Assembly (NCBI RefSeq): GCF_010015445.1 | Contig: NC_053121.1 | Location: forward strand, 29,058,434-29,122,433 | Origin: Perca fluviatilis | Lineage: Eukaryota; Chordata; Actinopteri; Perciformes; Percidae | Direction of reading: 5' to 3' | Length of the DNA: 64,000 nucleotides | Shown: positions 25,706-38,242 of the stretch, in pieces | Layout: every line of letters starts with the position of its first letter | Numbering within the stretch: position 1 is the stretch's first letter | The notes under the pieces: generated by a model | What the model saw: only the letters and a program-made list of their open reading frames with translations | Databases searched by the model: none | What the model was told of the DNA's origin: nothing | Made by a program: the position numbers and the translations under genes

Positions 25706-26656
25706 CAGAGGTGTCAAGTAACGAAGTACAAATACTTCGTTACATTACTTAAGTAGAAATTTTGGGTATCTATACTTTACTGGAGTACTTTACTACTCGC
25801 AATTATCTGTACTTTCTAATCCTTACATTTTAAAAATAGCCTCGTTACTCCTATTTCAGTTCGGCTTGTTTTCATCCCGGCTTGTCATCGTTCAAAAAAA
25901 CACACACACAAAAAAAAACCTATCCAGATAAATCGCACCTGCACAGACCCGGTGCTAATACGGCACCGGTGCCTTAACGACCGTTATCTACCGGACCGAA
26001 TAGCAATGCAGATTTCGGTGCCTTATTTAGGTGCCACTTAAATGACTGCGCTTCTCTCTGATGCTCCGAAAACGGACTTCAGAGGGAACTGAAACATCGC
26101 CGCACAGGACGCTAGTTGACAGCAGATAACGTTAGCCTACCGCTAGCTAGTAGCTGGATTAAACACAGTTAAAATGCTGACAGCTAAACGGTGTAAAAGT
26201 GTGTCTGTATTTCACTGTAGAGGATTGTAACACCAGACTGTAGCTGCCGTTGTCTGAAAAACACACTCAGCCTGAAATAAGTTATTGTTATAAGTTATTG
26301 TTATTACATTTTTAATAAATCATTTAATTTTGACCCTATGGCCTTAGCAATACACAAGCCATTCTTTAATGTCGCCTTGTGCTCCCTTTTTTTTGTAAGA
26401 TCAACTTTTTATTGTTTTATATTTTTGAACATACATAATTGACAAGGTGCTTCCTTTTTTTTGAGGAGGTGGGGTAGTGCACTATAGGCCCCTGTGGGGG
26501 CTAAGCTTTTGTCCTTAATGGCATTTTTTCCCCCTTGCATTACTTTTACTTATATACTTTAAGTAGTTTTGAAACCAGTACAGAAGTCTTTTCATATACT
26601 CTTTTCAATCTATACTTCTACTTGAGTAATGAATGTGAATATTTTTGACACCTCTG
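25706..26656. mobile_element. hAT non-autonomous element with perfect 8-bp target duplication
   Basis: Termini CAGAGGTGTCAA and TTGACACCTCTG-type inverted repeats are bounded by GTCTTTAG at 25698-25705 and again at 26657-26664, an exact 8-bp duplication diagnostic of hAT insertion. Subterminal sequence on both sides is rich in short GTA/TAC motifs (ACGAAGTACAAATACTTCGT at 25721). About 950 bp, with a CpG-richer core at 25920-26250 and no transposase frame. The core (26040-26460) is related to the reverse complement of 37537-37960, but the ends differ. Confidence 0.95.
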
Positions 26657-26664
26657 GTCTTTAG

Positions 26665-27483
26665 CAACCAGACCATCGTTAGTGTTTTCTGGCTTAAGGA
26701 GTGAGTTACATTGTTCTGTAGGTGTGCAGGAAAAACACATTTATAATTCTAAGTTGCAACCACCTTTGTAAAATGCATGTCCTAATGTTATCAGGGTTTA
26801 CAATGTATCTGTAATGGCTTCCTTCCTTCAACCACCGTTCCTTATCCCTCGATATCTGAAGAGACATTAAGAATGGAAATTAGTGAGGGATCAGCTTTCA
26901 ATTAGGTTTACAGGGTCAGGTTAATTCATGAAAATAGCAGGTGATATCATGTTTTGTACAACCTGCAATTTACCATATTGCATTGGCACAGATAATATAA
27001 GTGATGTTCCTTGAGAATACAAGAATGTATCTCTGCCACACATAATCTTAAAATGCTAATATACAGTAAAACCGTGTGGTAAATGTGACTAAATGTCTGT
27101 TTAACTTATAGGATAAATGTCAAACTCAATTATATGATACATGTAGTACGTAATAATCACAGATTCCTTCGGAATGAATTACACAGTATACTGAAAGCAG
27201 AACATGAAGAGAAATACACAGCACTTGCTGTATTTTCAATCCATAATCTTAAATGATTTATGAATCATAGGTAGAAGCTGAGTTCATATACTCATTGGAA
27301 ATTTAAAGGATGATCCTAGTGCAAAAAAGAAAATCCAAGGTGATAAAGTGAACCCTTTCCCTCAGATGGCACACATCATGCTGTTTTGACCTGCTTGTCC
27401 TGGCTGCATTAATGAGGAGTCAAGGCTTTGATGTGTGCGTCAGCGGTCAGAGAGGCTGCAACAGGGGACACTGACCAAACAGT
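26665..27483. other. Intergenic, no gene seen
   Basis: Unique AT-rich sequence between two transposons. No exon recognised. Confidence 0.5.
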
Positions 27484-27702
27484 CAGTGCGTTTACATGCA
27501 GTTTAAAAAATTATTATATTTGGGTTAAAGGGGTGATAGAATGCAAAACCGATTTTACCCTGTCATAGTTGAATGAGGACAGTTCGGTGGGTAAATAGGA
27601 CATACATAGAAGCTCAAAATCCCATTGACACCCCTTTACTATGAAAATCTTATATTTTGAAACTGCCGCTGAAAACGGGCGAATCCCAACAAAGCTGGAA
27701 GT

Positions 27703-27755
27703 TGACGTCAACCTCCCAAAACCGGAACCTTTGTCAGCCCATGGGTGTATAAAAG
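27703..27755 (+). promoter_or_regulatory. Candidate promoter: CRE palindrome plus TATA box in a transposon
   Basis: A perfect cAMP-response element, TGACGTCA (27703-27710, inside the longer palindrome TTGACGTCAA), lies 37 bp upstream of TATAAAAG (27748-27755). Transcription would begin near 27780. The arrangement is that of a compact pol II promoter. That it works, and what it would drive, is inference. It sits within TTAA family D, only in the left half. Confidence 0.35.
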
Positions 27756-28242
27756 GACCGGTCACGCCCAACATTTACATAGGCTACACAACTGACCTGA
27801 GATCAGGTAGTTTTCTGAATCTAGCTAGGTCAGCGGACTCTGCTATTCCATTACAAAATTCACTTCTGAAACTTTTTATGCGGAAATCAACCATATAAAG
27901 CTCAAATATGGGCGCGCTTACGAAAATGGATGGCTAATTGCAAATTTTCTCCGACTGTGTGTCGGAGTTTAGTGCCGGTGTTGGTGCTGCCTGGGTTGCT
28001 ACATCGCCGCCCTGACCGGCAGTGTCAGCAAGCTTGTTACGCCCGCAATCTTTTACCGCAGCCCGCAGGTTCCAGTTAATCTTATAATGGGTATGTGTGT
28101 TTAGTTATTTACACAAACAATCGGGGAAATAAACGCCTCTTGTCCGCAAGTCTCATTGATAGAGCTGCGGTGAGATGGAGTCCATCAATGAGAGCTAGCT
28201 AGCCTCCTCCTAACTCTGACATTCACAAAAATACATTCAATT

Positions 28243-28552
28243 GAAATCCGAAATTGGACAAGTGTTAGCTAAGCTTTGTAAGACCTTGAGGAACCTGTAA
28301 TATTCATGCCGTGACGAAATTCAAACTGTAAATATACTTTAGTTATGCGAAAGTGAGCAAGCTGCGATATTTCCCCATTGTAATGAATGGGACATATAGC
28401 AAGCAGCTGCTCGTCCTACAAAGATGCCTCGCGTCCGTAAAAATGCCTTAAAATCAAATCGGACACAATGGTTAGCTTTATAAGACATTGGGGAATGATG
28501 TTATATAAGTGGCGTGACGAAATTCAAACCGTAAATATATTAGAGTTATGCC
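28243..28552 (+). repeat. Two imperfect units of about 205 bp inside family D
   Basis: GTGACGAAATTCAAACTGTAAATATA near 28311 recurs as CGTGACGAAATTCAAACCGT at 28513, about 205 bp apart, with related flanks (GTTAGCT...TTTGTAAGAC against GTTAGCTTTATAAGAC, and AGTTATGC after both). These are direct repeats in a region otherwise built from inverted repeats, so they reflect a separate duplication. Confidence 0.7.
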
Positions 28553-28819
28553 GGCAGCTGGCCGTGGAGCCCCGTAGTGCAGTATCCACAAAGGGTGACT
28601 TTGCGCTGGGTATGGAGCCCAGCAGGCTGCCGCTTTCTCGTCAGACTGTGTGGAGCTCCGAAAGTACGACACGTCTTACCAAATTTGCAATTAGCCATCA
28701 ATTTTTGTAAAACGGCCCATATTTCAGCTTTATATAGTTGATTTCTCGCTTAAAAAAGTCTCAGAAGTGAATTTGGTAATGAAACATTGCAGTGTCTGGA
28801 ATATGAGATTCTGTCGCTT

Positions 28820-28910
28820 CTCTAATGTATGTGTATTGGGGATTCGCTCAACCAATCAGCGCGCGTCTCTAATGTCTGCGTATGGCAAGTCGTTCAACCA
28901 ATCAGCGCGC
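28820..28910 (+). repeat. 46-bp tandem duplication with CCAAT motifs
   Basis: CAACCAATCAGCGCGC occurs at 28849-28864 and 28895-28910, each preceded by TCTCTAATGT about 30 bp earlier. The unit is 46 bp. Each copy holds an ACCAATCAG (CCAAT-box-like) motif next to a GCGCGC stretch. Confidence 0.8.
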
Positions 28911-29867
28911 AGCTCATCTAAATATTCATGACCATACCATATTTGGAAGAAAAGCTCTTGTTACAAATAGGGCCAAAACACAGGGATGCATAAGGGCCAG
29001 TAAAATATCAACCAGGCCATTTTCAGCCCAACCAATGTTACATACCCCATTAGGAGACCATAAGGAACAGTGTGAAATACCCTATATAATCATTCTATCA
29101 CCCCTTTAAGGCAATACCCCGATTTTTCAAATGGAGTTCTCATAACACAGACATAACATAGAGAACTCCTTCAGTAACCGGGGTAGACATACCTTTACGC
29201 TATGATCGGTTTAAGCGTCTTCAAATGACCCTCCCCACTCTGCTTAAGTGGTTTTTGAACCGGAAATAATCAGTCAGCGCTCCGAATAGTTGTCATTGCT
29301 ATGACAACATACAACAAAACAGCGCTGCCCGAATTAGCGGGCCATCGTCAGAAAGAGCCCGCGGTCCGTCTGTTTAACTCCACGCCAAGGCAGCAGTGAA
29401 CTCCGTTATATGGCTAAACCGATTGTCCATCTCCGGGGCTGTCAACGCTGCGTCTCAGCAAAAAAGTAGAGGGACCGAGCAACCTGAGCAGCGGCCGCTG
29501 GCTAACGTTAATGTTAGTTAGCTAGCTGACAAAGTTGGCTTGCTAATTCCATCCGACACTAGTTACAGATAACGTTATAATCAGCCAAACAAGTTGTCTG
29601 GCGTGAACGCTGTGCGTTCTTACGCCGTGACAAGAATGTGTAAATGAAACATAAAGTTGTTAAATTTTACTAATTGAAAGTGTAATGTTGACTTAGGTCA
29701 ACCGGAAGAAAAAGCCAGTTGTGCGTTGGCTGAGCGCCACCTAATGTACCAGAGATAGAGTTACTCCTGTCATTCTCCCCATTCCTCCCTGCTCATGGAT
29801 ATGGGGAAAACTGGCATAACCCAGTTATTCACTAACCCCAGTTACTGCTGTGCATGTAAACACACTG

Positions 29868-30911
29868 ATTGCAACTTAGTGACAAGGAGCACATTAAGTC
29901 AATGAAGCAGGAATACTTGAACAGGTTTAGTGTCACAAAGCTAAAGGTGCAATCTGGATAAAATTCCCAACAAAGCCTTTTTATAATGAATTCCATTGGC
30001 ATACTGTTGTGTTTAAAAAGGGTCCTTGGAGGACTGTAGTTATATTTAGACTTTTTTTCACTGTCTGCAATGGCCACAAATGAAATATAAAAAAGTGCGT
30101 TGCACGAATAAGAAAATACAGAAATGGTTGGGTGAAAGCCACACACTGAAGATCAAGATGGTTGCACCGTGCGTGAACATAATCATATCACCCTGACCAA
30201 ACGCTTATGTTATTTGTCCATTTCTCTGTACCATAAAGGCACCAGAACTGACACAAAAGTAATGAAATTGGCCAAAATGAACACACAAGTCTGGAACAAA
30301 ACAGCTAAGACACTATAAATGTCTGCTTACCACTTTCAGAAGCAATCATCCCCTCAGCCATGGCCTATTCTTTTTTCTCTACTTTTGCTGTTGTCGTCCC
30401 TATTTTCGGTCTTTTATCTAGAAGAATGGGAGAGGGAAAAAGTAGAAATAAAAGAAAAAAATATGGGTAAGCTTAAAAGCCACAACGAGAATCAATACAT
30501 AAAAATCACAATTTCAAACATCTCGAAAACACAATTCTTAGAAAATTAGAAGCACATAGAAGAGACAAGGAATCGATAGCAGAAACAGTGACAGCACATC
30601 AGCAAAAGCTTCGCTGTATGCTGAGTTTTCAAACCACATGAAGTAAATCACATGATATATATCTAATCTGTTTTATTTAAACCTGAGCAAGGCTTACAGT
30701 GTCAGTATTGTGCTGTGTCCATGGTAAGATTTCTTTTAGCAGAAGTTCCTGATCTTTTCTCCTTAGCAAACAGTGTGACCTACGCAATGCACACTGGCCC
30801 CTGCCTGCTACTCTCTCTACTATAATGAGTCCCCTTATCCAGACTGCAGGAGGAAACACAGAAGAGATAGTGATTATGCAAAAGGCGTGCCTGAGTTGGT
30901 AATGCGACGAT

Positions 30912-30916
<5 letters not shown>
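29868..30916. other. Intergenic, no gene seen
   Basis: Unique AT-rich sequence. Open frames at 29832-30146 minus and 30319-30549 plus have no recognisable domain. Confidence 0.5.

Positions 30917-30980
<64 letters not shown>
30917..30980. repeat. (GA)n microsatellite
   Basis: A nearly pure AG array of about 30 units. Poly-Ser/Leu frames across the opposite strand are artefacts. Confidence 0.97.
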
Positions 30981-31384
30981 GAGACAGTTATCTCCTCCAA
31001 TTCCAAAGGCAGAGAGATAAAAAAAAAAAGGTTTGACTAAGGACACTCCTGTTAAAATTTTTCTTGACACCGTGTGCTATAAGTATGCCATTAAGAGTTC
31101 AAGGAAAATAGCTGTTCTGTTTTTTGATCATTTAGATCCCCTCGTTAAGCTTGAACCTAGTTCTTCACACTGGCCACAGAATATTGATGGGCTGTAAAAG
31201 GGGGATTTTGCTGAATTCATAATAATCTCCTTTGTGTCTGCCCTTGATGTTACAGATGAGCCAAATGACATTGCAGATTGAAAAATGAATTAATATACTG
31301 TATGCTGATGTAGCTGTTCAAATACACTTAATATGACAATATTAGACACAAATGATACACACTAAAAAAGGTACTCAATCTTGG

Positions 31385-31530
31385 CACGGATTGTTAGCCA
31401 TGCTAGCGTGGCCAGATAGCGGTTAGCAATGTCTGCTAGATAGATGTCTAGGCGATGTATCCTCCTGACTTTGGAGATCCCCTGACTTTTCATCTGTAGC
31501 GCCATCATCAGGTCACAATCTAGTAACGCT
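31385..31530 (-). repeat. Dispersed fish repeat fragment
   Basis: Read on the minus strand it contains GCGCTACAGATGAAAAGTCA, GGGGATCTCCAAAGTCAGGA and GGATACATCG, the core of a very common teleost repeat whose class I cannot place with certainty. It is a fragment without visible termini. Confidence 0.5.
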
Positions 31531-33371
<1,841 letters not shown>

Positions 33372-33940
33372 CAGAGATCTTCAACAGGGGGTTCGGGACC
33401 CCTAGGGGGTCCTCAGAGTTGCTGCAGGGGGTCCACAAAATTATTGCAAATTCTTTTGAAAGTTTTTTCAAAAATTTAAATATCTTAACATGAATCCAAC
33501 ACATAATAAGCTTAGCGCTAGTTCATGCAGGACATCACATCAAGGCGGTCCTTTTAAATGTGACTCCCTCCTCACTGGTCCCTGCTACACTGACGCTGCT
33601 TCACTCCCTGCTGCTGCTGGCAACGTTTTGCCTCCACCATCCCAACCTCCACCTTCCCAGCCTCTACCTTTCTAGTTCAAAGTCCTAACATGACTCAAAA
33701 GTTTAAAATGGTTTTCAATGTCTTTCTTTTGGCTCACTCTTTTTTTTACCCAGGGGTGTTTCTGCATGGTGCTCCCTGTTTCAGCTTAGCTTATAAAGGC
33801 TTTAGGTCGCCCTATAAGTTATTGTAGGTCCAATTTAATATGCAACCTAATTTTATACAATATATGTAGTAAGGGGTCGCTGATTCGTCTCTCTTTCAGT
33901 TAAGGGGTCCTTGGCTGAAAAAATGTTGAAGTCAATATGT
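33372..33940. mobile_element. hAT non-autonomous element
   Basis: CAGAGATCTTCAACAGGGGG opens a block with GACCCCTAGGGGGTCC and CAGGGGGTCC. The right side has AAGGGGTCCTTGGCTGAAAA followed by ATGTTGAAGTC, the diverged inverted counterpart. I recognise these as ends of a common fish hAT family. The 8-bp duplication could not be confirmed. A 61-codon plus frame inside (33490-33675) is Pro/Ser-rich and not a recognisable transposase piece. Confidence 0.65.
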
Positions 33941-35080
33941 GCATATGAAGTCTTAAATCTAATGACATGACAGAATCACTTGCAACTTTGACTTCAGTTT
34001 TCACTTAAAATTAATTGAGGTGTTCTTCAAACCCTTAATTGAAGAAAATCTTCATCAGTCATGTTCCCGTTTCTTGCTCTCGTGAGGAACAGAGCTGCTG
34101 TTTGCTATTGGAGGAAACTTCCCACTTTTTACATCCACCATTCTAGCCATCAGGGAGTGAGTAAAAAGATGGATTCTTGGAGTCTTTCTGTAAGCTAAAT
34201 AGGAGCTAAGTATCTTTGCTAACATGAAATCAATGAGTCCTCCACACAGTAAATGTGATCAGGGGATCATTGCATCCATTTTTGGTAGCCTAAATGTTGT
34301 TTTGCAAAATCAATAACCAATCAGCAATGTCTACTTCTAGTCATCACTTATTGATGGAAGGTAGCCTGGCATAACTAATGTTTTACTACCTTTGAATGAG
34401 CACAAATTCAATCATACAAATTTATGAAACAACCTTTAATATTAAAATAAAACAAAAAAAACAATTGCTGTTTAGCTGCTATGCAACTACCTATTCAATG
34501 AGAAGAATGTTTTGGTACTTACAAAGCCCAACCAAACAATTTTTGTAAAACATATAGATTAAATATATTTAAATGTAAAAGTGATTAGAAAAGCAATGAA
34601 ATATATTAAAATAAGATAAAAATATACAAATACAAACAATATATATATATATAATACAAAATAAATAAGGCTATCTTTCCTGTGTTTTTCATACATAATA
34701 AAGCGTTCTTGTGTTTCCAGTAAGCACAAACTTACAGTAGGCTGAAGACACCTAGGGATGAACATGGGCCTCTTTACAAAACAAAAATTGGCCTCTTAGG
34801 AAAAGCCTCCACATGCAGTGGGCCTCCTCTTTCAAATATTAATGATAAAAAGAACAAAACTAATCACTGGTACCTAATATGCTACTTCTTAGTAGGATGC
34901 ATGTTTTTCTTTATAAGGATAAGTATCTCTGCCTTGTTGCTGCTCAGTCTATTTCTCTTCTCATCGAAGATGTGAGACGCAGAGGTGAACATCTGCACAC
35001 TAAAAACAAACCACACTTCGGCTTTTGTTTGTTAAAAATTCCCCGAAGCACCTTCATATGTGTTTTAGTAATGTAGTTAG
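33941..35080. other. Intergenic, no gene seen
   Basis: AT-rich sequence including an (AT)n patch at 34638-34653. 34760-35075 is less AT-rich but has no recognisable domain or ends. It might belong to the hAT that begins at 35081. Confidence 0.4.
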
Positions 35081-35180
35081 TAGAGGTGGGAATCTCTTGG
35101 CACTTCACGATTCAATTCCAATTCAGAGGCCAACGATTCGATTCTAAACCGATTATCGATGCATCTCGATGCAACAAGCT
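35081..35180 (+). mobile_element. hAT-like terminus
   Basis: TAGAGGTGGGAATCTCTTGG, then CACGATTCAATTCCAATTC and ACGATTCGATTCTAAACCGA, are the start of a common fish hAT family with repeated CGATTC motifs near its ends. No right terminus was found before the Harbinger element at 35490, so the copy is truncated or interrupted. Confidence 0.55.
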
Positions 35181-35489
35181 TTTATGTACATTTCCATGCG
35201 TGCTTTTTAAAAATATACATATAAATCTTAGTTTGCTACTCAGAGTTTGCTAATCACTTCCTAGACAAAGCAGCTAGACAAAGTTTTAATGAAATGTTTT
35301 GTCTACTGAGGTTTTTATTTTGTAGCCATTCCATGCTTAAGCCTTAAACATGCTTGTGAAAGTCACCTTCTCTTACAGTAATCTTCCACGTCAGAGGCTC
35401 AGTCATGTTTATAGGTGGATGATTGGCTTCTTAGAACATGAAACATGAGGTGGTCAGATGTAATGTGATAAAGTAGATGAACAGCCTAT

Positions 35490-36604
35490 GGGCCCTATTT
35501 TAACGATCTGAAACGCAAGTATGAAACGCAGAACGCAAGTAGCTTTGTGGGCGGATCTCGGGCGCTGTTGTTATTCTACCGGCGGGATAAATGACTCTTG
35601 CGCCCGACGCAAATCTAAAATGGGTTGGTCTGAAGTAGCTAGGTGTGGTTTGGGCGTAACGTGAAAATAACCAATCAGAGCGTCATCTCACATTCCCTTT
35701 AAGAGCAGGCGCGCTTGTTCCATGGCGGATTGCTATTATGACGGCGGATTTGACTGGCGCACGCCAGCGGGAACTGTCCAGGATGCGGCAAAGTAATAAA
35801 TGCCTGTGTGGCGATGTTGCTGCGGCCTCTCGGGCGCATCTCCTCAAGTCTGGAGAGGATTGCTGCAGCCATGGAGCGTGGGCCTCCAAACGCACCACCT
35901 GCTCCTGTTGTGCCCCTTCCTCCTAGCCCCACTCCATCTCCATCCACCCGCTCCACCAGGAGCGCATCGCGCATTGCCACTCCCGGACCAGATCCCGCCA
36001 GTGTCCAATCCCGCCGTAGTTCAACATCACGTCTCCTTAAGTCCTCATTTCCTCATTTATGTCATCAACACATCCATGATTCATGGAAATGTTGTATAAA
36101 ACACAATTAAGCCACAAAGAATGCTACGACTTTTTGAGGATTGTACTGTAAAGTGCCTCCTGACCTATCCAAACACCTGAAGTGCATTCTCAGTAATATT
36201 TTTCCTTGTAATTATGTACGGTTTGAAAAAATGGGAACTGCTGCGTCTGTGTAGATGAGAGAAGCAAGGTGTATGCGCACACTACATTATGGCCAATCAT
36301 GCGCCACTAAAATAGCATCTGAATAACACACCACTGACTTTAGACTAGCGCCACTGACTTTAGATCAGGTTTTTCCTGGTCAGTGGCGGAATTGTTTTCT
36401 GAAACTGCAAAATAGCACCAGGGAACGTTTGCACCTGAACACGCATCCTCTTTTCGCTGAACCGCCCCCAGGTGCGCAAATACATTCCCTAATTTACCGA
36501 CGTGTGGCTGTGGAGGGAAAAGTCCGCTGTGCATCGGGTGGAAAATAGGAATGATACATGCGTCAGTGTACAAAGTCAATTGTGCTGGGTGCAAGATAGG
36601 GCCC
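35490..36604. mobile_element. PIF/Harbinger-like element with TAT target duplication
   Basis: GGGCCCTATTTTAACGATCT at the left and GGTGCAAGATAGGGCCC at the right are the ends of a widespread teleost Harbinger family, whose palindromic GGGCCC start is characteristic. TAT flanks both sides (35487-35489 and 36605-36607), in keeping with a 3-bp Harbinger duplication. It is 1115 bp and too short for a DDE transposase. GC content is clearly higher than in flanking DNA. Confidence 0.85.
35808..36110 (+). pseudogene. Remnant frame in the Harbinger element, product uncertain
   Basis: The frame reads LLRPLGRISSSLERIAAAM, then a Pro/Ser/Thr-rich segment (PPAPVVPLPPSPTPSPSTRS). The helical start and disordered tail resemble the C-terminal part of the accessory Myb-like protein that fish Harbingers encode, but no Myb/SANT motif is left. 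An overlapping frame (35738-35926) could be the broken upstream part. I cannot confirm the assignment. Confidence 0.3.
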
Positions 36605-36854
36605 TATATGTGTTTTGCCTAATTATTTTATGTAAGTAAAAAAGAAAATTCTTTAAAGGAAAAAGTACTGTTCATGGTTTGTTACTTACCACTACATTGG
36701 TATAAATTCTTATTAGATCATGTGTATATATACAACATTTTATTTCTTTTTTCCTTTTGGCCATTTTTGTGTGTTTTTTTCTGCACTCTTGCCTAAACTC
36801 TAAGTTGTTGTCCATTATCCCATCCTCTTTCAGTCAGTTTTCTGATTTGTACTT

Positions 36855-37526
36855 CGATGGATTGGAAAGTTTGTAAGTACACCAGAAGTTTATGAACACT
36901 TGCCTGCTCTCTTCAGCTCTCTGTTGCTGCTGCTGCTGCTACCTGCAGTTAGACGAGTGCTTAGGGCCGTCTACAAATTACTACACCGAAAAGAGATACA
37001 ACAAAAATATTTATTAATTTAATGATTAAATAAGGTAATGTCTCCAAACTTACCTCAATTATTACTTGTCTCCTGCTAGTTATACTACAGCACTTACTTA
37101 AAAAAAAAGTTAAATTAAAAAATATTTTTGTTGCATCTCTTTTCGGTGTTGTAATTTGTAGACGGCCCTAAGCACTCGTCTTACAGCAGCAACAACAGCA
37201 GAGAGCAGAAGCCAGCAGGCAAGTGTTATTTACATAAACTTCTGGTGTACTTACAAACTTTCCAATCCATCGTTTTATGAGAGCATAACCTATTTGTACT
37301 ACTTGTAGACGTTTGGTATCATTTCGGGCATTATTAGTGGGGTAACTTACGAGATACAAACGTGGGTCCATTAGCCCCTGCGCTAAGCTATTCAGCTGAT
37401 AACGCTACTCTACGCTAACTCTCCCAATGTTAGACCCAGGTGAAAAAAGCTTCTGGGGGGGGGTGTTTGGCTCGAGGTCATGGTGCAAAGGACCCTAGGG
37501 TGAATTACTCCGAACCATCACTTTAA
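36855..37526 (-). mobile_element. TTAA element family C, second copy, truncated, reverse orientation
   Basis: It ends with ACTCCGAACCATCACT and TTAA at 37523-37526, identical in kind to 24107-24125. The unique core (37010-37110) is the reverse complement of the core of the first copy, and the arm-specific CAG/GTT differences are swapped too, so the whole element is inverted rather than just the core. About 250 bp of the other arm are missing before 36855. Confidence 0.88.
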
Positions 37527-37536
37527 CCGAAAGATA

Positions 37537-38242
37537 TATATATTTAAAAAAGGAGCACCTTGTTCAATTGTATTTGTCTGTTCTGTACGTTCAAAAATAT
37601 AAAACAATAAAAAGTTGATAAAAAAAAGGAGCACAAAACGGTGAAAACAACCACTGGATGGGAAAGGGTATTTTACAATTACAGTGAATGCACCACAAGG
37701 CTGGCGAGGCGAGCAACATAACATCATGTCCTCTCCAGCGAAATACAGACACACTTTACACCGTTTAGCTGTAAAAATGTTAACCGTGTTTAATCCAGCT
37801 TCTAGCTAACGGTAGGCTAACGTTACCTGCTGCTAAGTGTAGTGTTGACTGGCCTCCTGTGCGGCAATGTTTCAGTTCCCTCTAACATCCGTTTTCGGAG
37901 CATCAGAAAGAAGCGCAGGCATCTAAGCACCGGGTCTCGGACCCCTTTCAAAACGGCGATTTTCGTCGAAAAGCGACAAGTTTGCAGGTATGTACTACTC
38001 TTTGGCCGGCTCGCAAGCAAGTGCAAACAAGTGTGTGCAGCGTGCATGTTGTTTTGTTTCCAGTCTAGCTAGATCCGGTGTGGTGTTGTAGTTTTTCTAA
38101 CGTTACTAGTTGTTGGAACAGCATGTGAAAAAACTACAGTTTGCTGGGCCAAAAAGAACGTTAATCTCGCGATAAAAAAATTGACGCCGTTAAAATGGGT
38201 TTGCGTTAACGCTGTTAACGCGTTTAACTGACAGCACTACTA
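37537..38242 (-). mobile_element. hAT-like element with composite ancestry
   Basis: 37537-37960 is the reverse complement of the core of the hAT at 25706-26656 (shared words include GCTCCGAAAACGGA-type and AAAAATATAAAACAATAAAA). The right end, 38155-38242, has GTTAATCTCGCGATAAAAAA, GCGTTAACGCTGTTAACGCG and TTTAACTGACAGCACTA, the terminus of a different fish hAT family. The left terminus is not visible. It is adjacent to the TTAA element. Confidence 0.65.

Larger units (their letters stand above)
27525..29109. mobile_element. TTAA element family D, 1.6 kb
   Basis: TTAA at 27525-27528 and 29106-29109, with termini AGGGGTGATAGAATG and CATTCTATCACCCCT as perfect 15-bp inverted repeats. Inner inverted blocks pair 27848-27940 with 28680-28790 (for example GCTAATTGCAAATTT against AAATTTGCAATTAGC). 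Internal tandem repeats and a CRE/TATA pair are listed separately. It carries no transposase. It lies inside the CAGTG-ended element, so it is the younger insertion. Confidence 0.9.
27484..29867. mobile_element. CAGTG-ended DNA element containing a nested TTAA element
   Basis: CAGTGCGTTTACATGCAG at 27484 pairs with TGCATGTAAACACACTG at the right end (29851-29867), an inverted repeat I recognise from fish genomes. Only about 40 bp of its left part remains before the nested insert at 27525. The right part runs from 29110 to 29867. Without the insert the element is about 800 bp. No clear target duplication was found, so the superfamily is left open. No coding frame. Confidence 0.7.

Noticed and set aside
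27641..27898. 85-codon plus frame overlapping the CRE/TATA pair
   Set aside because: It is inside TTAA family D, starts upstream of the TATA box, and matches nothing recognisable.
28820..28910. CRISPR-like spaced repeats
   Set aside because: Only two units, in a eukaryotic transposon, with the 'spacers' themselves similar.
30677..31070. Two minus-strand frames of about 100 codons with Ser/Leu repeats
   Set aside because: They are produced by the (GA)n array and have no other protein-like features.
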